64,000 nt of DNA from Synechococcus sp. CBW1004 (lineage in GTDB: Bacteria > Cyanobacteriota > Cyanobacteriia > PCC-6307 > Cyanobiaceae), in NCBI RefSeq assembly GCF_015840715.1, contig NZ_CP060397.1, positions 744,001 to 808,000 on the forward strand, given 5' to 3'. The first letter of the stretch is position 1. Each line of letters starts with the position of its first letter. Made by a program: the position numbers and the translations under genes. The notes below the pieces were generated by a model. That model saw only the letters and a program-made list of their open reading frames with translations. It was not told the DNA's origin and ran no database searches. Below are positions 34,302-42,830 of this stretch, one piece after another.

Positions 34302-36221
34302 TCAGGCCAGCTTCTCCATCAGGCGTCCCATCAGGTCGCTGCTGCGCTGCTGGAAGCCGGCCAGCTCGTTGGGCTCCAGGCCGCCCACGGCCAGGCGGGC
34401 CAGGTCGTAGAGGTGGCGGCTCAGATCGCCGGCCAGCTGTTCGCTGGGCGATTCGGCGGCGCCCGTGGTGAGGATCGCGCCGGCTGACAGCTTCTGCAGA
34501 CCGGCCACCAGGGGATGGCGGCGGTTGATCAGCAGCACGTGGTGATCGGGCAGGCCCGGCAGCTTCTGCTGCATCAGCGCGTCGAGGTCGTTGAAGCGGC
34601 GCATCTGCTCCGGCAGAAGGATCAGCGCCGCCGGGGCGTTGTCGCCCTTGAGCGCCTGCACCTGCAGGGTCACCTTGTCGTTGTCGAGAGCCTTCCTGAA
34701 CAGCTCGCGCAGCTTCTCGGAGGCATCCTTGCCGTCGGCGTCGGCCAGCTCGCTCTCCTGCTCCTGCAGCGAGTCGTCCAGTTCGCTGTCGACCCGCTGG
34801 AACTTCAGCTCCTCATGGCGCTGCTCCAGCCAGGGGATGAACTGGGTGTCGATGAAGGTGTCGGCCAGCAGCACCTCGGCGCCCTGGCTCTTCCACAGCG
34901 CCAGCGCTCCGGCCTGGGCCGCCTCATCGGTGCAGTAGAGGATGCGCTTGTCGTTGCCGGCCTCCAGACGCGAGCGGTAGCCGGACAGGGTGGTGAAGGC
35001 CTTGCCCTCGGGGCCGGGAATGGGATCGAGGCTCTGGCCTTCGGCGGGCTCATCCTGCGTGGCAGCGGCAGTCGTGCCGAACAGCACCAGTTCCGCCACC
35101 TGATCGGCGAACTTGTCGTCCTCCATGGCGCCGATCTTGATGAAAGGAGCCAGCGATTCCCAGATCTCGGCATAGCGCTTCGGATCGTCGCGCTGCAGCT
35201 CCTTGAGCCGGTCGCCCACCTTCTTGGCGACGAAGCCGCCGATCGAGCGCACGCGCCGGTCGGTCTGCAGCGCCGAGCGGCTGACGTTGAGCGGGATGTC
35301 AGGCGAATCGATGACGCCACGCAGCGGCAGCAGGTAGCGGGGCACCACCTCCTTGATCGAATCGCTGACGAAGACGTTGTTGCAGTAGAGCTTGATCTCG
35401 CCCTTCTCCCAGTCGGCCCTCCCTGTGGATTTGGGGAAGTAGAGGATGCCCTGCAGGGTGTAGGGATAGTCGGTGTTCAGATGCACCCACAGCAGCGGGT
35501 CGCCCTGGAACGGATACAGGTAGCGATACAGCTCGATGTAGTCGTTGTCGCTCAGATCACGCGGACTCTTTTTCCAGGGCGATTCGCGCTTGTTGACCGT
35601 CTCGCCCTCCAGCTGCACCTCCACCGGCAGGAAGTCGCAGTAGGTGGTGATCAGCGTGCGGATGCGGGCGGGTTCGATGTACTCGAGCTCCTCCTCCATC
35701 AGGTGCAGGATCACATCGGTGCCGGGCTCGGAGCGCTCGGCCGCCTCCAGAGTGAAGCTGGGCGACCCATCGCAGCTCCAGCGCACCGCCTCGCTGCCGC
35801 CCCGGGCCGAGAGGGTCACCAGCTCCACCTGCTTCGCCACCATGAAGCTGGAGTAGAAGCCCAGGCCGAAGTGGCCGATGATCGCGTCGCTCTCGCTCTT
35901 GTACTTCTCCAGGAAGTCCTCGGCGCTGGAGAAGGCAACCTGGTTGATGTAGCGCTTCACCTCCTCGGCGTTCATGCCGATGCCGTTGTCGGAGATGGTC
36001 AGCGTCTTCGCTTCGCGGTCGATGCGGATCGACACCTTGCCCTCGGGCCCTTCGCTGCAGTCGCCGGCCATGGCGGCCATGCGCCGCTTGCTGATCGCAT
36101 CGACGCTGTTGCTGACCAGCTCGCGCAGGAACACCTCGTGGCCGCTGTAGACGGCCTTCTTGATGATCGGGAAGATGTTCTCGGTATGGATCTGGATCTG
36201 ACCCTGTTCCGTCTGCAGCAC
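34302..36221 (-). CDS. htpG: Molecular chaperone HtpG (Hsp90)
   Basis: This ATP-dependent dimeric cytosolic chaperone protects cyanobacteria under heat and light stress and, by literature, acts on phycobilisome linker proteins. Motifs include EVFLRELVSNSVDAISKRR, the nucleotide-binding ISDNGIGMNAEEV, GHFGLGFYSSFMV, and the middle-domain arginine in NVSRSALQTD. I start at GTG 36221, which gives MLQTEQGQIQIHTENIF as in relatives. A TTG at 36242 would add seven residues. The length, about 639 residues, is normal. The gene is divergent from the DUF3598 gene. Downstream the 202-base gap before the ABC operon shows no clear terminator. Confidence 0.96.
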   Translation of the reverse strand: MLQTEQGQIQIHTENIFPIIKKAVYSGHEVFLRELVSNSVDAISKRRMAAMAGDCSEGPEGKVSIRIDREAKTLTISDNGIGMNAEEVKRYINQVAFSSAEDFLEKYKSESDAIIGHFGLGFYSSFMVAKQVELVTLSARGGSEAVRWSCDGSPSFTLEAAERSEPGTDVILHLMEEELEYIEPARIRTLITTYCDFLPVEVQLEGETVNKRESPWKKSPRDLSDNDYIELYRYLYPFQGDPLLWVHLNTDYPYTLQGILYFPKSTGRADWEKGEIKLYCNNVFVSDSIKEVVPRYLLPLRGVIDSPDIPLNVSRSALQTDRRVRSIGGFVAKKVGDRLKELQRDDPKRYAEIWESLAPFIKIGAMEDDKFADQVAELVLFGTTAAATQDEPAEGQSLDPIPGPEGKAFTTLSGYRSRLEAGNDKRILYCTDEAAQAGALALWKSQGAEVLLADTFIDTQFIPWLEQRHEELKFQRVDSELDDSLQEQESELADADGKDASEKLRELFRKALDNDKVTLQVQALKGDNAPAALILLPEQMRRFNDLDALMQQKLPGLPDHHVLLINRRHPLVAGLQKLSAGAILTTGAAESPSEQLAGDLSRHLYDLARLAVGGLEPNELAGFQQRSSDLMGRLMEKLA

Positions 36222-36352
36222 CGTTTCACGCCTGGTGGACAAGGCCTCCAGACTCTCCCGGCGCCGCCGGGCTTGCCAAGCGCCGCGATGGGCAGGAAAC
36301 CGACCCGCAAGCGGATCTCCATAGGATCGCGGCCCTCCCAGCGCTTGCGTCC

Positions 36353-37096
36353 ATGGCCAGTCAGTGGCAGAACTTTCTGCAGAACCTTGGCGTGTGGCGC
36401 GGCTCCTTCACCGGGATCAGCCCCTCCGGGGCGGTGCTGAAGGACACGCCTTCGCTGCTGACTCTGGCCGCCGGTGAGACCGACGCCACCGGGGCGGTCA
36501 CGATGGTGCGCTTCGGCCTGCAGCGCTTCGAGGGGGGCGACCGGGGCGCCGCTCCCAGCAGCGACATGGGCCAGGAGTACCGCAGTCTCGGCCGCCAGGT
36601 GGTGTTCTTCGAGACGGGCACCTTCTGCAAGGGCTCGCTGCAGCTGGCGCCGAGCACCGTGTTCGGCGGCGAATTCGGTTTCCTCCACGGCGACCGCCGT
36701 CACCGCCTGGTGCTGCTCTACGGCGAGGACGGCGCCCGCGACCAGTTGGTGCTGATCCGCGAATTCCGGCAGGGCAGCGCCGCCCAGGAGTGCCCGCCGC
36801 TGACGCCAGAACAGCTGCAGGGAACCTGGAGGGGCAGCAGCGCCACGATCACGGCCGACTGGCCCGAGCCGGATCACACCACGGTCGAGCTGTCGTTCGG
36901 CCCCGAGCAGCTGGCGGCCTTCCAGTGGCTGCCCGATGGCGGTTACGTGTCCTGGCCGGAGCAGGTGAGCCACCGCCAGGCCTTCACCACCGAAGGCGGC
37001 TGGTTGACCGGTCCGAACCGGCTGGAGCGCCTGATCCGCCGCTACGACGGCAGCGGCGCCTGGCTATCCGCCACCCACGAGATCCTCAGCCGCTGA
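36353..37096 (+). CDS. DUF3598 family protein (calycin-like)
   Basis: The 247-residue soluble protein opens with MASQWQNFLQNLGVWRGSFTGISP, the characteristic start of the cyanobacterial DUF3598 family. Two similar lipocalin-like halves follow: the second half starts near LTPEQLQGTWRGSSATI and repeats the W-x-G-S pattern. The fold resembles the calycin barrel of phycobiliprotein lyases, but no chromophore role can be shown. The ATG at 36353 is 131 bases from the divergent htpG start. The stop is 25 bases from the convergent ferredoxin stop. The function is unknown. Confidence 0.8.
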   Translation: MASQWQNFLQNLGVWRGSFTGISPSGAVLKDTPSLLTLAAGETDATGAVTMVRFGLQRFEGGDRGAAPSSDMGQEYRSLGRQVVFFETGTFCKGSLQLAPSTVFGGEFGFLHGDRRHRLVLLYGEDGARDQLVLIREFRQGSAAQECPPLTPEQLQGTWRGSSATITADWPEPDHTTVELSFGPEQLAAFQWLPDGGYVSWPEQVSHRQAFTTEGGWLTGPNRLERLIRRYDGSGAWLSATHEILSR

Positions 37097-37121
37097 GGCC
37101 AGCTCAGCTGAGGCCAGTTCT

Positions 37122-37346
37122 TCAGCCGCGGCGCTGCAGCTCGGGCTTCTCCTCGGGCACGATCGCCCCCTCCACCGGGCACACCTGCAGGCAGATGCCG
37201 CAGTCGATGCAGGTGTCGAAGTCGATCCAGTAGAAGGCCGTGCCCTTGCTGTTGGCGCCCTGTCCGGGATGGATGCAGGCCACCGGGCAGGCATCGACGC
37301 AATCGGCCACGCCCTCGCAGACGTCGGTGAGGATTGTGTGGGCCAT
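37122..37346 (-). CDS. fdxA: Ferredoxin with two Fe-S clusters (FdxA type)
   Basis: The 74-residue electron carrier has cysteines at 10, 16, 20 and 24 (DVCEGVADCVDACPVACI) and at 46, 49, 52 and 56 (CIDCGICLQVCP). The C-x5-C-x3-CP arrangement in the first half resembles 7Fe ferredoxins with one [3Fe-4S] and one [4Fe-4S] cluster. The insert HPGQGANSKGTAFYWIDFDTC is typical of FdxA. The physiological partner is unknown. It lies 24 bases after hisZ on the same strand and is probably co-transcribed with it. Confidence 0.92.
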   Translation of the reverse strand: MAHTILTDVCEGVADCVDACPVACIHPGQGANSKGTAFYWIDFDTCIDCGICLQVCPVEGAIVPEEKPELQRRG

Positions 37347-37370
37347 GGCCGGAAGAAAGCGGCGCTGAGC

Positions 37371-38546
37371 CTAGCCAGCCAGCCAGATCGCCCCCCGGCA
37401 GCCGCGCAGCAGCGCCAGCTGCTCGGCCTCGGCCTCGCTGTTGCAGGGCCGGCCATGCAGCTCGGCCGCCTCGCCCGCCTGATGCAGCTCCGCCATGCGG
37501 CCCAGCACCGCCTCCAGATCGCCCTTGCCCGACGCCACCAGCCAGGGGGCCGGCGCCTGGCTCTGGGGAGCGTGCTGCTGCAGCAGGTCGCGGATCGCCT
37601 CGATCGCGAAGCCGAAGCCGGTGCCCGCCGCCTGATCCGGATCGGCGCTGAAGCGGCGCACCAGCCCGTCGTAGCGGCCGCCACTGGCGATCGCCACCGG
37701 GGCGTCGGCGCCCTGGCAGACGAGTTTCAGCACCAGGCCGTCATAGAGATCGAAGTGGGGCTGGAAGGTGGGGTCGAGCTGCAGGCGCACCCCTTGCCGC
37801 TCGGCCGCCGGTGCCACCGCGGCCAGGGTGGCGGCCAGGCTCTCGAGCAAGGGAACCCGGCCGATCCATTGCTCCAGTTCGGCCAGAACGGAGGCGGGTT
37901 CGCCCCGCAGGGTGAGCAGGGCCGTCAGCCGCTGGCGTTGCTCTTCAGGCAGGGGCAGCTGGGCCAGAGCGAGAGGATCGAAGTCGGTGAGAGCCCGGCG
38001 GGTGACGCTGCGCTGCGCCTCCGGCAGCGGCTCCAGCAGGGCATCGAGCAGGCCGTGGTGGCCCACCAGCAGGGTGGGCTGATGCTCGGGCCGCAGGCCC
38101 AGGGTGGCGGTGGCCGCCAGCAGCAGCTGCATCAGCTCACGATCGGCGGCGGCCGAGGGTTCGCCCAGCAGTTCCACGCCGCTCTGGATCGCCTCATGCA
38201 GCCGCTGGCCATCGCCTTCGGCGACGGAGCTGCGGAAGGTGACGCCATCGGCCCACAGCCGCAGCGGCCGGGGGCGATCCGCCAGGCGGGTGCAGGCGGC
38301 GCGGGCGATCGAGGCGGTCAGTTCGGGCCGCAGGCCCAGCGGTTCATCGGCCGCCAGGCGCACCACCTCCCTGCCGGCGATGGCGCCGCCGGCTTCGAGC
38401 GTGTCCAGTCGCTCGATCGTCGGGGGATCCACCTCCTGATAGCCCCACAGGCGGTACACCTCGGCCAGCTGAGCGCGCAGCCGACGGTTGCTGTCCACCT
38501 CCCAGGGGTTGCGGTCGCGGGCGCCGGCGGCGGGTTGCAGGGCCAT
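37371..38546 (-). CDS. hisZ: ATP phosphoribosyltransferase regulatory subunit HisZ
   Basis: HisZ is a histidyl-tRNA-synthetase-like protein without tRNA charging activity. It pairs with short-form HisG to start histidine synthesis. The 391-residue product has the class II synthetase motifs: PPTIERLDTL near the start, the motif-2-like LRPELTASIARA and LRLWADGVTFR, and the late GGRYDGLVRRF. There is no C-terminal anticodon-binding domain of the HisRS kind, which supports HisZ. I use the ATG at 38546 (MALQPAAGARDRNPWEVDS). An ORF extension to 38675 is Arg/Pro-rich and unlike the family. Confidence 0.93.
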   Translation of the reverse strand: MALQPAAGARDRNPWEVDSNRRLRAQLAEVYRLWGYQEVDPPTIERLDTLEAGGAIAGREVVRLAADEPLGLRPELTASIARAACTRLADRPRPLRLWADGVTFRSSVAEGDGQRLHEAIQSGVELLGEPSAAADRELMQLLLAATATLGLRPEHQPTLLVGHHGLLDALLEPLPEAQRSVTRRALTDFDPLALAQLPLPEEQRQRLTALLTLRGEPASVLAELEQWIGRVPLLESLAATLAAVAPAAERQGVRLQLDPTFQPHFDLYDGLVLKLVCQGADAPVAIASGGRYDGLVRRFSADPDQAAGTGFGFAIEAIRDLLQQHAPQSQAPAPWLVASGKGDLEAVLGRMAELHQAGEAAELHGRPCNSEAEAEQLALLRGCRGAIWLAG

Positions 38547-38696
38547 GAAGGGGTGGCGGGGCGCTCGGAAACCTGTTGATCCTATGGATCGCCCCGGTGG
38601 CGGAAATGTGTCGCCGGCCTGGTGGAGCAGCCGGGATCGTTGCGGAGTCCCTGATGGTGGTGCTTGCTGAGCCATCCCACGCCCCGACGGTCTGGC

Positions 38697-39608
38697 TCAG
38701 CCCCCAGCGGCAGCCTCATCCAGTTCCGGGGCGCCGTAGCAGGCGCCGGGCAGGGGGCGGCAGGAGGCCAGGCCCTGCATCAGCGCCTGCAGCAGGCCCG
38801 GGCTGCAGGCGATCAGGCGGCCGCTGCTGATCTCGAGGGGGCCGCCCTCGTAGCTGCAGACCACGCCACCGGCCAGCTCCACCAGGGCGACGCCGGCGGC
38901 CAGATCCCACGGCGACAGGCCCCGCTCCCAGTAGCCGTCCAGCTGGCCGGAGGCCACGTAGGCCAGATCCACCGCCGCAGCGCCCGGCCGGCGCACGCCG
39001 CGGGTACGATGCGTGAACCAGGCGAATTCGGCGTAGTTGTTGTCCAGTCGCCCGTGACGGTCGTAGGCGAAGCCGGTGGCGAGCAGCGAATCGCCCAACT
39101 GCTCCGCACCGCTGACCTGCATCGGGGTGTCGTTGCACCAGGCGCCATGCCCGGGTGCCGCCCAGAAGAACTGGCGCAGGGCCGGCACCGCCAGAGCCCC
39201 CAGCAGCGGCAGCCCACGCCAGGTGAGACCCACCGAGGTGGCGAAGAACGGGAAGCTGTGGGCGAAGTTGGTGGTGCCATCCAGGGGATCGACGCACCAC
39301 TCCAGATCGCCAGAGCCGGCACGGCGACCACTCTCTTCGGCGAGCACGCCCACGCCAGGGCTGCGCTCGGCCAGTACCGCGAGCACCGCCGCCTCGGCGG
39401 CCTCGTCGGCTTCGGTGACCAGATCGCCGGCCCGCCCCTTTTCGCGGATCCGTTCCAGGCGACCGAAGTGGCCTTCCAGGGCCCGGCCGCCGGCCTCGGC
39501 CGCCAGGCGTGCCGTGAGGGCCAGCTCGGCCACCTCGGCCGCGCTCAGGCCGCTGCCGCGCTGGGAGCGGCCGGTGAGGCTCAGGGCCTCCAGATCAGGG
39601 GTGCTCAT
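38697..39608 (-). CDS. Inositol monophosphatase family protein
   Basis: This magnesium-dependent sugar or inositol phosphatase has 303 residues from the ATG at 39608. The metal-binding blocks are present: VTEADEAAEAAV, LAEESGRR, the diagnostic WCVDPLDGTTNFAHSFPFF, and near the C-terminus LSPWDLAAGVALVELAGG. Family members include inositol-1-phosphatase, histidinol-phosphatase and fructose-bisphosphatase-like enzymes. Because hisZ follows 150 bases downstream, histidinol-phosphate phosphatase is worth considering, but the motifs do not separate these. A longer frame to 39836 overlaps the ferredoxin gene and is Arg/Pro-rich, so it was not used. Confidence 0.9.
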   Translation of the reverse strand: MSTPDLEALSLTGRSQRGSGLSAAEVAELALTARLAAEAGGRALEGHFGRLERIREKGRAGDLVTEADEAAEAAVLAVLAERSPGVGVLAEESGRRAGSGDLEWCVDPLDGTTNFAHSFPFFATSVGLTWRGLPLLGALAVPALRQFFWAAPGHGAWCNDTPMQVSGAEQLGDSLLATGFAYDRHGRLDNNYAEFAWFTHRTRGVRRPGAAAVDLAYVASGQLDGYWERGLSPWDLAAGVALVELAGGVVCSYEGGPLEISSGRLIACSPGLLQALMQGLASCRPLPGACYGAPELDEAAAGG

Positions 39609-39706
39609 CGGCTCTGCAGGCGTGCCTGCACTTGGCTGTCGGTGATCGCTCCCAGCATCTCGGGTCAGGGGCGCAGGCCGTGAAGCGGGCCCCGCCATCG
39701 CGACGC

Positions 39707-40075
39707 CTATTCGTCGTCCAGGGGCAGGCCGGGGCGCACCGCACCGCGGCCGAAATGCCGCCCGAACTGGAGCTCGTAGACCTCGTCCTCGTCCTGGGTC
39801 TCCACCACCAGGGGGCCGTCGGCCCGGGCTACGCACAGCAGGCCGTATCCCTTGGCCCGCAGCTCGCGCGACAGGCCCAGGGCCTCGCTCTGATCGATCG
39901 TTCCCTCCAGCACCCGCACCGCACAGGCGGTGCAGCAGCCGTTGCGGCAGCTGAAGGGCAGGGGATCCCCCTGCTGCTCGAAGCTGCGCAGGATGTACTC
40001 CCCTTCCGGGACGTGGTGCTGGATCACCCGGCCGGCCTGGCGCCAGTGAACGGTGATCGGAAAGGTGCGGGTCAT
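39707..40075 (-). CDS. [2Fe-2S] plant-type ferredoxin family protein
   Basis: The 122-residue electron carrier has the plant-type motif C43-x4-C48-x2-C51 (FSCRNGCCTACAV) and the fourth ligand C81 in GYGLLCVA. It is longer than photosynthetic PetF (about 97 residues), with a basic N-terminus and a tail of about 20 residues after the cluster domain. It is therefore more likely a specialised paralogue than the main photosystem I acceptor. The ATG at 40075 lies just upstream of the divergent tRNA-Ser gene. The inositol monophosphatase gene follows after 98 bases on the same strand. Confidence 0.9.
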   Translation of the reverse strand: MTRTFPITVHWRQAGRVIQHHVPEGEYILRSFEQQGDPLPFSCRNGCCTACAVRVLEGTIDQSEALGLSRELRAKGYGLLCVARADGPLVVETQDEDEVYELQFGRHFGRGAVRPGLPLDDE

Positions 40076-40134
40076 CGGGCCGAGGAGGTGGGGCTGGTCC
40101 CCTGCTACATTCGCACTTGCCCCTTTTTGCCGCT

Positions 40135-40221
40135 GGAGAGGTGGCCGAGTGGTCGAAGGCGCAGCACTGGAAATGCTGTATAGGGGCAACTCTATCGAGG
40201 GTTCGAATCCCTCCCTCTCCG
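40135..40221 (+). tRNA. tRNA-Ser (anticodon GGA)
   Basis: This 87-base class II tRNA has an acceptor stem GGAGAGG (40135-40141) pairing with CCTCTCC (40214-40220) and discriminator G40221. The anticodon stem CAGCA/TGCTG encloses the loop CTGGAAA, with anticodon GGA at 40169-40171, which reads UCC and UCU. A long variable arm (about TATAGGGGCAACTCTATC) and the T-loop GGTTCGAATCC are present, as expected for serine tRNA. The CCA end is not encoded. It is followed by a strong terminator. Confidence 0.97.
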
Positions 40222-40227
40222 CTGTCA

Positions 40228-40250
40228 CCGGCCTTCGGGCCGGTTTTTTT
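40228..40250 (+). terminator. Rho-independent terminator of tRNA-Ser
   Basis: The perfect stem CCGGCC (40228-40233) / GGCCGG (40238-40243) has a TTCG tetraloop and is followed at once by seven Ts (40244-40250). It starts seven bases after the tRNA. It is the clearest intrinsic terminator in the window. Confidence 0.95.
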
Positions 40251-40415
40251 ATGGGCAGAAATGCTGAAGGTATGGCGGATTCGACTGATTCCCCCATGGC
40301 AGGCAGCTCCGTGATCAAGAAAGCGAACACACCTGTTTCCGTGTGCTTGCTGGCGACAATCGCAGATTGATCACATGGCCTCAACCATGCGTCTGGCGGC
40401 GCTTCTGTTGCCGCC

Positions 40416-40619
40416 TCATGGGGCAGTGGGCCTGAAGAACGGTGCCTCCACCTGCTGGCGGATGAACCAGTTGGTGGCTGCTTTCTGGGTATGCCAGGCA
40501 CGCAGCAGCTGCTTGGCCACCTGCCGCAGTTCCTCCGGATCGGCCGTGGCATCGATGGCGCGGCTGAGGCGCTCGATTTCGAACTTCTGGCCGGTGGTGA
40601 GTTCCATCGGGGCTGGCAT
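40416..40619 (-). CDS. Small helical protein, unrecognised (NblA-like layout)
   Basis: The 67-residue protein (63 if the internal ATG at 40607 is used) is predicted to be two amphipathic helices: ELTTGQKFEIERLSRAIDA, a short turn with DPEELRQ, then VAKQLLRAWHTQKAATNWF. The short length and the ELTxxQxFEI opening recall the phycobilisome-degradation adaptor NblA. The second half does not match the NblA consensus as I remember it, so I do not assign it. It lies alone between tRNA-Ser and a 55-residue gene on the other strand. Codon use looks like a real gene. Confidence 0.65.
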   Translation of the reverse strand: MPAPMELTTGQKFEIERLSRAIDATADPEELRQVAKQLLRAWHTQKAATNWFIRQQVEAPFFRPTAP

Positions 40620-40777
40620 GCTTCTGCTCCATTCACTGCCGGCAAGTTATCGAGCCATTCCTGATCAGATGTGACAGCCGCTACCGAAGCACCACCCCGT
40701 CAGTGTTTCAACTTGTAACGACGCTCGCGCTGATCAGGATTTCCTAGGATGCTCATCAAGGATTCTTTTCTCTCCTC

Positions 40778-40945
40778 ATGCGCTTGAGCTGGCCGCAGCA
40801 CCTGCAGACAGCGCGCATGCTCGAGAGAGCCGACGACACGCAGCGCGGCATGGCGCTGGCTCTGATGGGTGTCTCCCTGCTCATCCTGGTGGAAGATCTG
40901 CTCGAAGTGGAGCGAGCCTCCGCCACCCAGCAACGCATCCGCTGA
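40778..40945 (+). CDS. Small hypothetical protein (55 residues)
   Basis: The open frame runs from ATG 40778 to TGA 40945. The sequence has an Arg/Gln-rich amphipathic N-terminus (MRLSWPQHLQTARMLERAD), a central hydrophobic stretch ALALMGVSLLILVEDLL and a polar tail. It could be a single-helix membrane peptide. AAGGA occurs about 14 bases upstream of the start, a poor spacing. I see no family match. It is divergent from the 67-residue gene and convergent with pstB. Confidence 0.45.
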   Translation: MRLSWPQHLQTARMLERADDTQRGMALALMGVSLLILVEDLLEVERASATQQRIR

Positions 40946-41036
40946 TCCCCTGTGGGCGCCTGTCCCACGCCTTCCGCGCGTGGGCTGTTCTGTCGAGGAC
41001 GTCTTCCCTGCTGGATCAGCGCGGCTGGTTACCGAT

Positions 41037-41852
41037 TCAGCCGAAGCGGCCGCTCACGTAGTCCTGGGTGGCTTGCTGGCCGGGGGCATTGAAGATCTTC
41101 TCGGTTTCGCTGTACTCCACCAGATAGCCCACCTTGCCGCTACCGCCTTCCACGGCCTCGGCGTTGAAGAAGGCCGTCATGTCAGCCACGCGCACGGCCT
41201 GCTGCATGTTGTGGGTGACGATGATGATCGTGTAGTTGCGCTTGAGTTCATGCATCGTCTCCTCGATCTTCAGGGTGGAGATCGGATCGAGGGCTGAGCA
41301 GGGCTCGTCCATCAGAATCACATCCGGCTCGGTGGCGATGGCGCGGGCGATGCAGAGGCGTTGTTGCTGGCCGCCGGAGAGGGCCAGGCCGCTGTCCTGC
41401 AGTTTGTCCTTGCATTCATCCCACACCGCCGCCTTGCGCAGGGAGCGCTCGACGAGTTCATCCATGTCACCGCGGTAGCCATTGATCCGGGCACCGAAGG
41501 CGATGTTCTCGTAGATGCTCTTCGGGAACGGGTTCGGCTTCTGAAACACCATGCCGATGCGACGCCGCACCTCCACCGGATCGACGCGGGGGTGATAGAG
41601 GTCCTGACCTTCAAACACCACCTTGCCCTTCAGGTGGCAGCCCGGAATCAGGTCGTTCATCCGGTTCAGGGCGCGCAACACCGTGGATTTGCCGCAGCCG
41701 GAGGGGCCGATGAAGGCGGTGACCTTCCCGTACGGAATGTTCATGAAGACATTGCGCACCGCTTCAAAGCTGCCGTAGGAGATCGTCACGTTCTCCAGCG
41801 CCATGCAGGTGCTGGTGCTGACGCTGGCCGGGCTGGCGAGGGTGGAGGTCAT
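41037..41852 (-). CDS. pstB: Phosphate ABC transporter ATP-binding protein
   Basis: PstB is the ATPase of the high-affinity phosphate importer. It has 271 residues from the ATG at 41852, with Walker [27 protein letters not shown], signature LSGGQQQRL and Walker [17 protein letters not shown]. The family ending [23 protein letters not shown] is diagnostic of PstB. A longer frame to 41939 would run into pstA and is unlikely. The gap to pstA is 59 bases. The operon reads pstC-pstA-pstB on the minus strand. No pstS or phoU gene lies beside it in this window. Confidence 0.97.
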   Translation of the reverse strand: MTSTLASPASVSTSTCMALENVTISYGSFEAVRNVFMNIPYGKVTAFIGPSGCGKSTVLRALNRMNDLIPGCHLKGKVVFEGQDLYHPRVDPVEVRRRIGMVFQKPNPFPKSIYENIAFGARINGYRGDMDELVERSLRKAAVWDECKDKLQDSGLALSGGQQQRLCIARAIATEPDVILMDEPCSALDPISTLKIEETMHELKRNYTIIIVTHNMQQAVRVADMTAFFNAEAVEGGSGKVGYLVEYSETEKIFNAPGQQATQDYVSGRFG

Positions 41853-41911
41853 GACTGTAGAAAAGGAGAGAAGGAAGACCGGGCGTTGGAGGAATCGTGG
41901 CTCCGGAGGGC

Positions 41912-42829
41912 TCAGCTCCGGGAGACGTGGCTGATCCAACGAGACAGCAGATTGGCGATCAGAATCATGACAACCAGGACGAAGGAGGCCGCCCAGGCCA
42001 GTTCGTTCTGGGCCTCATAGGGCATGATCGCGAAGTTGAAGATCAGCACCGACAGGGTCGCGATCGGGTTGAACACCCCATCGGGCCAGAAGGGGGAGAA
42101 CAGGGCCGTGAAGATCAGTGGCGCCGTTTCCCCCGCCGCCCGGGCGATCGCCAGCACGACTCCTGTGGAGATCGGCGTGAGCGCTGCTGGAATCACCACC
42201 CGCGTGATGGTGACGAAGCGCGAGGCCCCGACCCCGTAGGCGCCAAGCCGCAGGTCGTTGGGCACCAGCTTGAGGCCCTCGTAGGTGGTCTTGATGACGG
42301 TGGGAAGCATCAGCACCGAAAGGGCCACACCCCCGGCCAGGGCGCTGTAGCTCTGACCAAAGAACAGGCGGGTGGCGACGATCATCCCGTAGATGAAGAC
42401 GCCGCTGATGATGGAGGGCACACCGGCCAGCACGTCATTGGCAAATCCCACGAACTGACCGAACCAGCCCTTGCCCGCGTATTCGGAGAGATAGACGCCA
42501 CCGCCGATGCCGACAGGCACTGTGATCAGAGTGGCGAGAAGCGTCACCAGGATCGTCCCCAGGACCGCGTTGCCGATGCCGCCGCCACTCAGGCCCGGAG
42601 CCGGGGGCAGCTCCAGGAAAAGCCGCAGACTGAGCAGGCGTCCCCCCTGAAGGAGCACATACAACAGCACCAGGACCAGCGGCAGGACCGCGATGGCCGC
42701 AAACAGGGCCGAAACGCTGGTGAGCAGCTTGTTGACGCGGTTGCGCCTCAGAGCTGGATCGAACTGAAGCGGACGCCGCTCGAAGAGTCCGGAACTGGCG
42801 CTGGCTGAGGCGAGATTGGTGGGGTCCAT
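41912..42829 (-). CDS. pstA: Phosphate ABC transporter permease PstA
   Basis: The 305-residue membrane subunit has about six helices. It carries the PstA motifs [21 protein letters not shown] and [15 protein letters not shown], and the ATPase-docking loop [23 protein letters not shown]. The [17 protein letters not shown] block is typical. Its ATG begins one base after the pstC stop, so the two are translationally linked. It forms the channel together with PstC. Confidence 0.97.
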   Translation of the reverse strand: MDPTNLASASASSGLFERRPLQFDPALRRNRVNKLLTSVSALFAAIAVLPLVLVLLYVLLQGGRLLSLRLFLELPPAPGLSGGGIGNAVLGTILVTLLATLITVPVGIGGGVYLSEYAGKGWFGQFVGFANDVLAGVPSIISGVFIYGMIVATRLFFGQSYSALAGGVALSVLMLPTVIKTTYEGLKLVPNDLRLGAYGVGASRFVTITRVVIPAALTPISTGVVLAIARAAGETAPLIFTALFSPFWPDGVFNPIATLSVLIFNFAIMPYEAQNELAWAASFVLVVMILIANLLSRWISHVSRS

Positions 42830-42830
42830 G

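Noticed and set aside
34515-36440. 641-codon plus-strand frame opposite htpG
   Set aside because: Antisense frame of a highly conserved Hsp90 gene; the product has no domain signature.
40147-40226. Possible tRNA-linked integration site (att) at tRNA-Ser
   Set aside because: No integrase is nearby and I found no second copy of the tRNA 3' end in the window.
40251-40370. 39-codon frame directly after the tRNA-Ser terminator
   Set aside because: The start lies right behind the terminator T-run, with no promoter or ribosome-binding site visible and no recognisable sequence.
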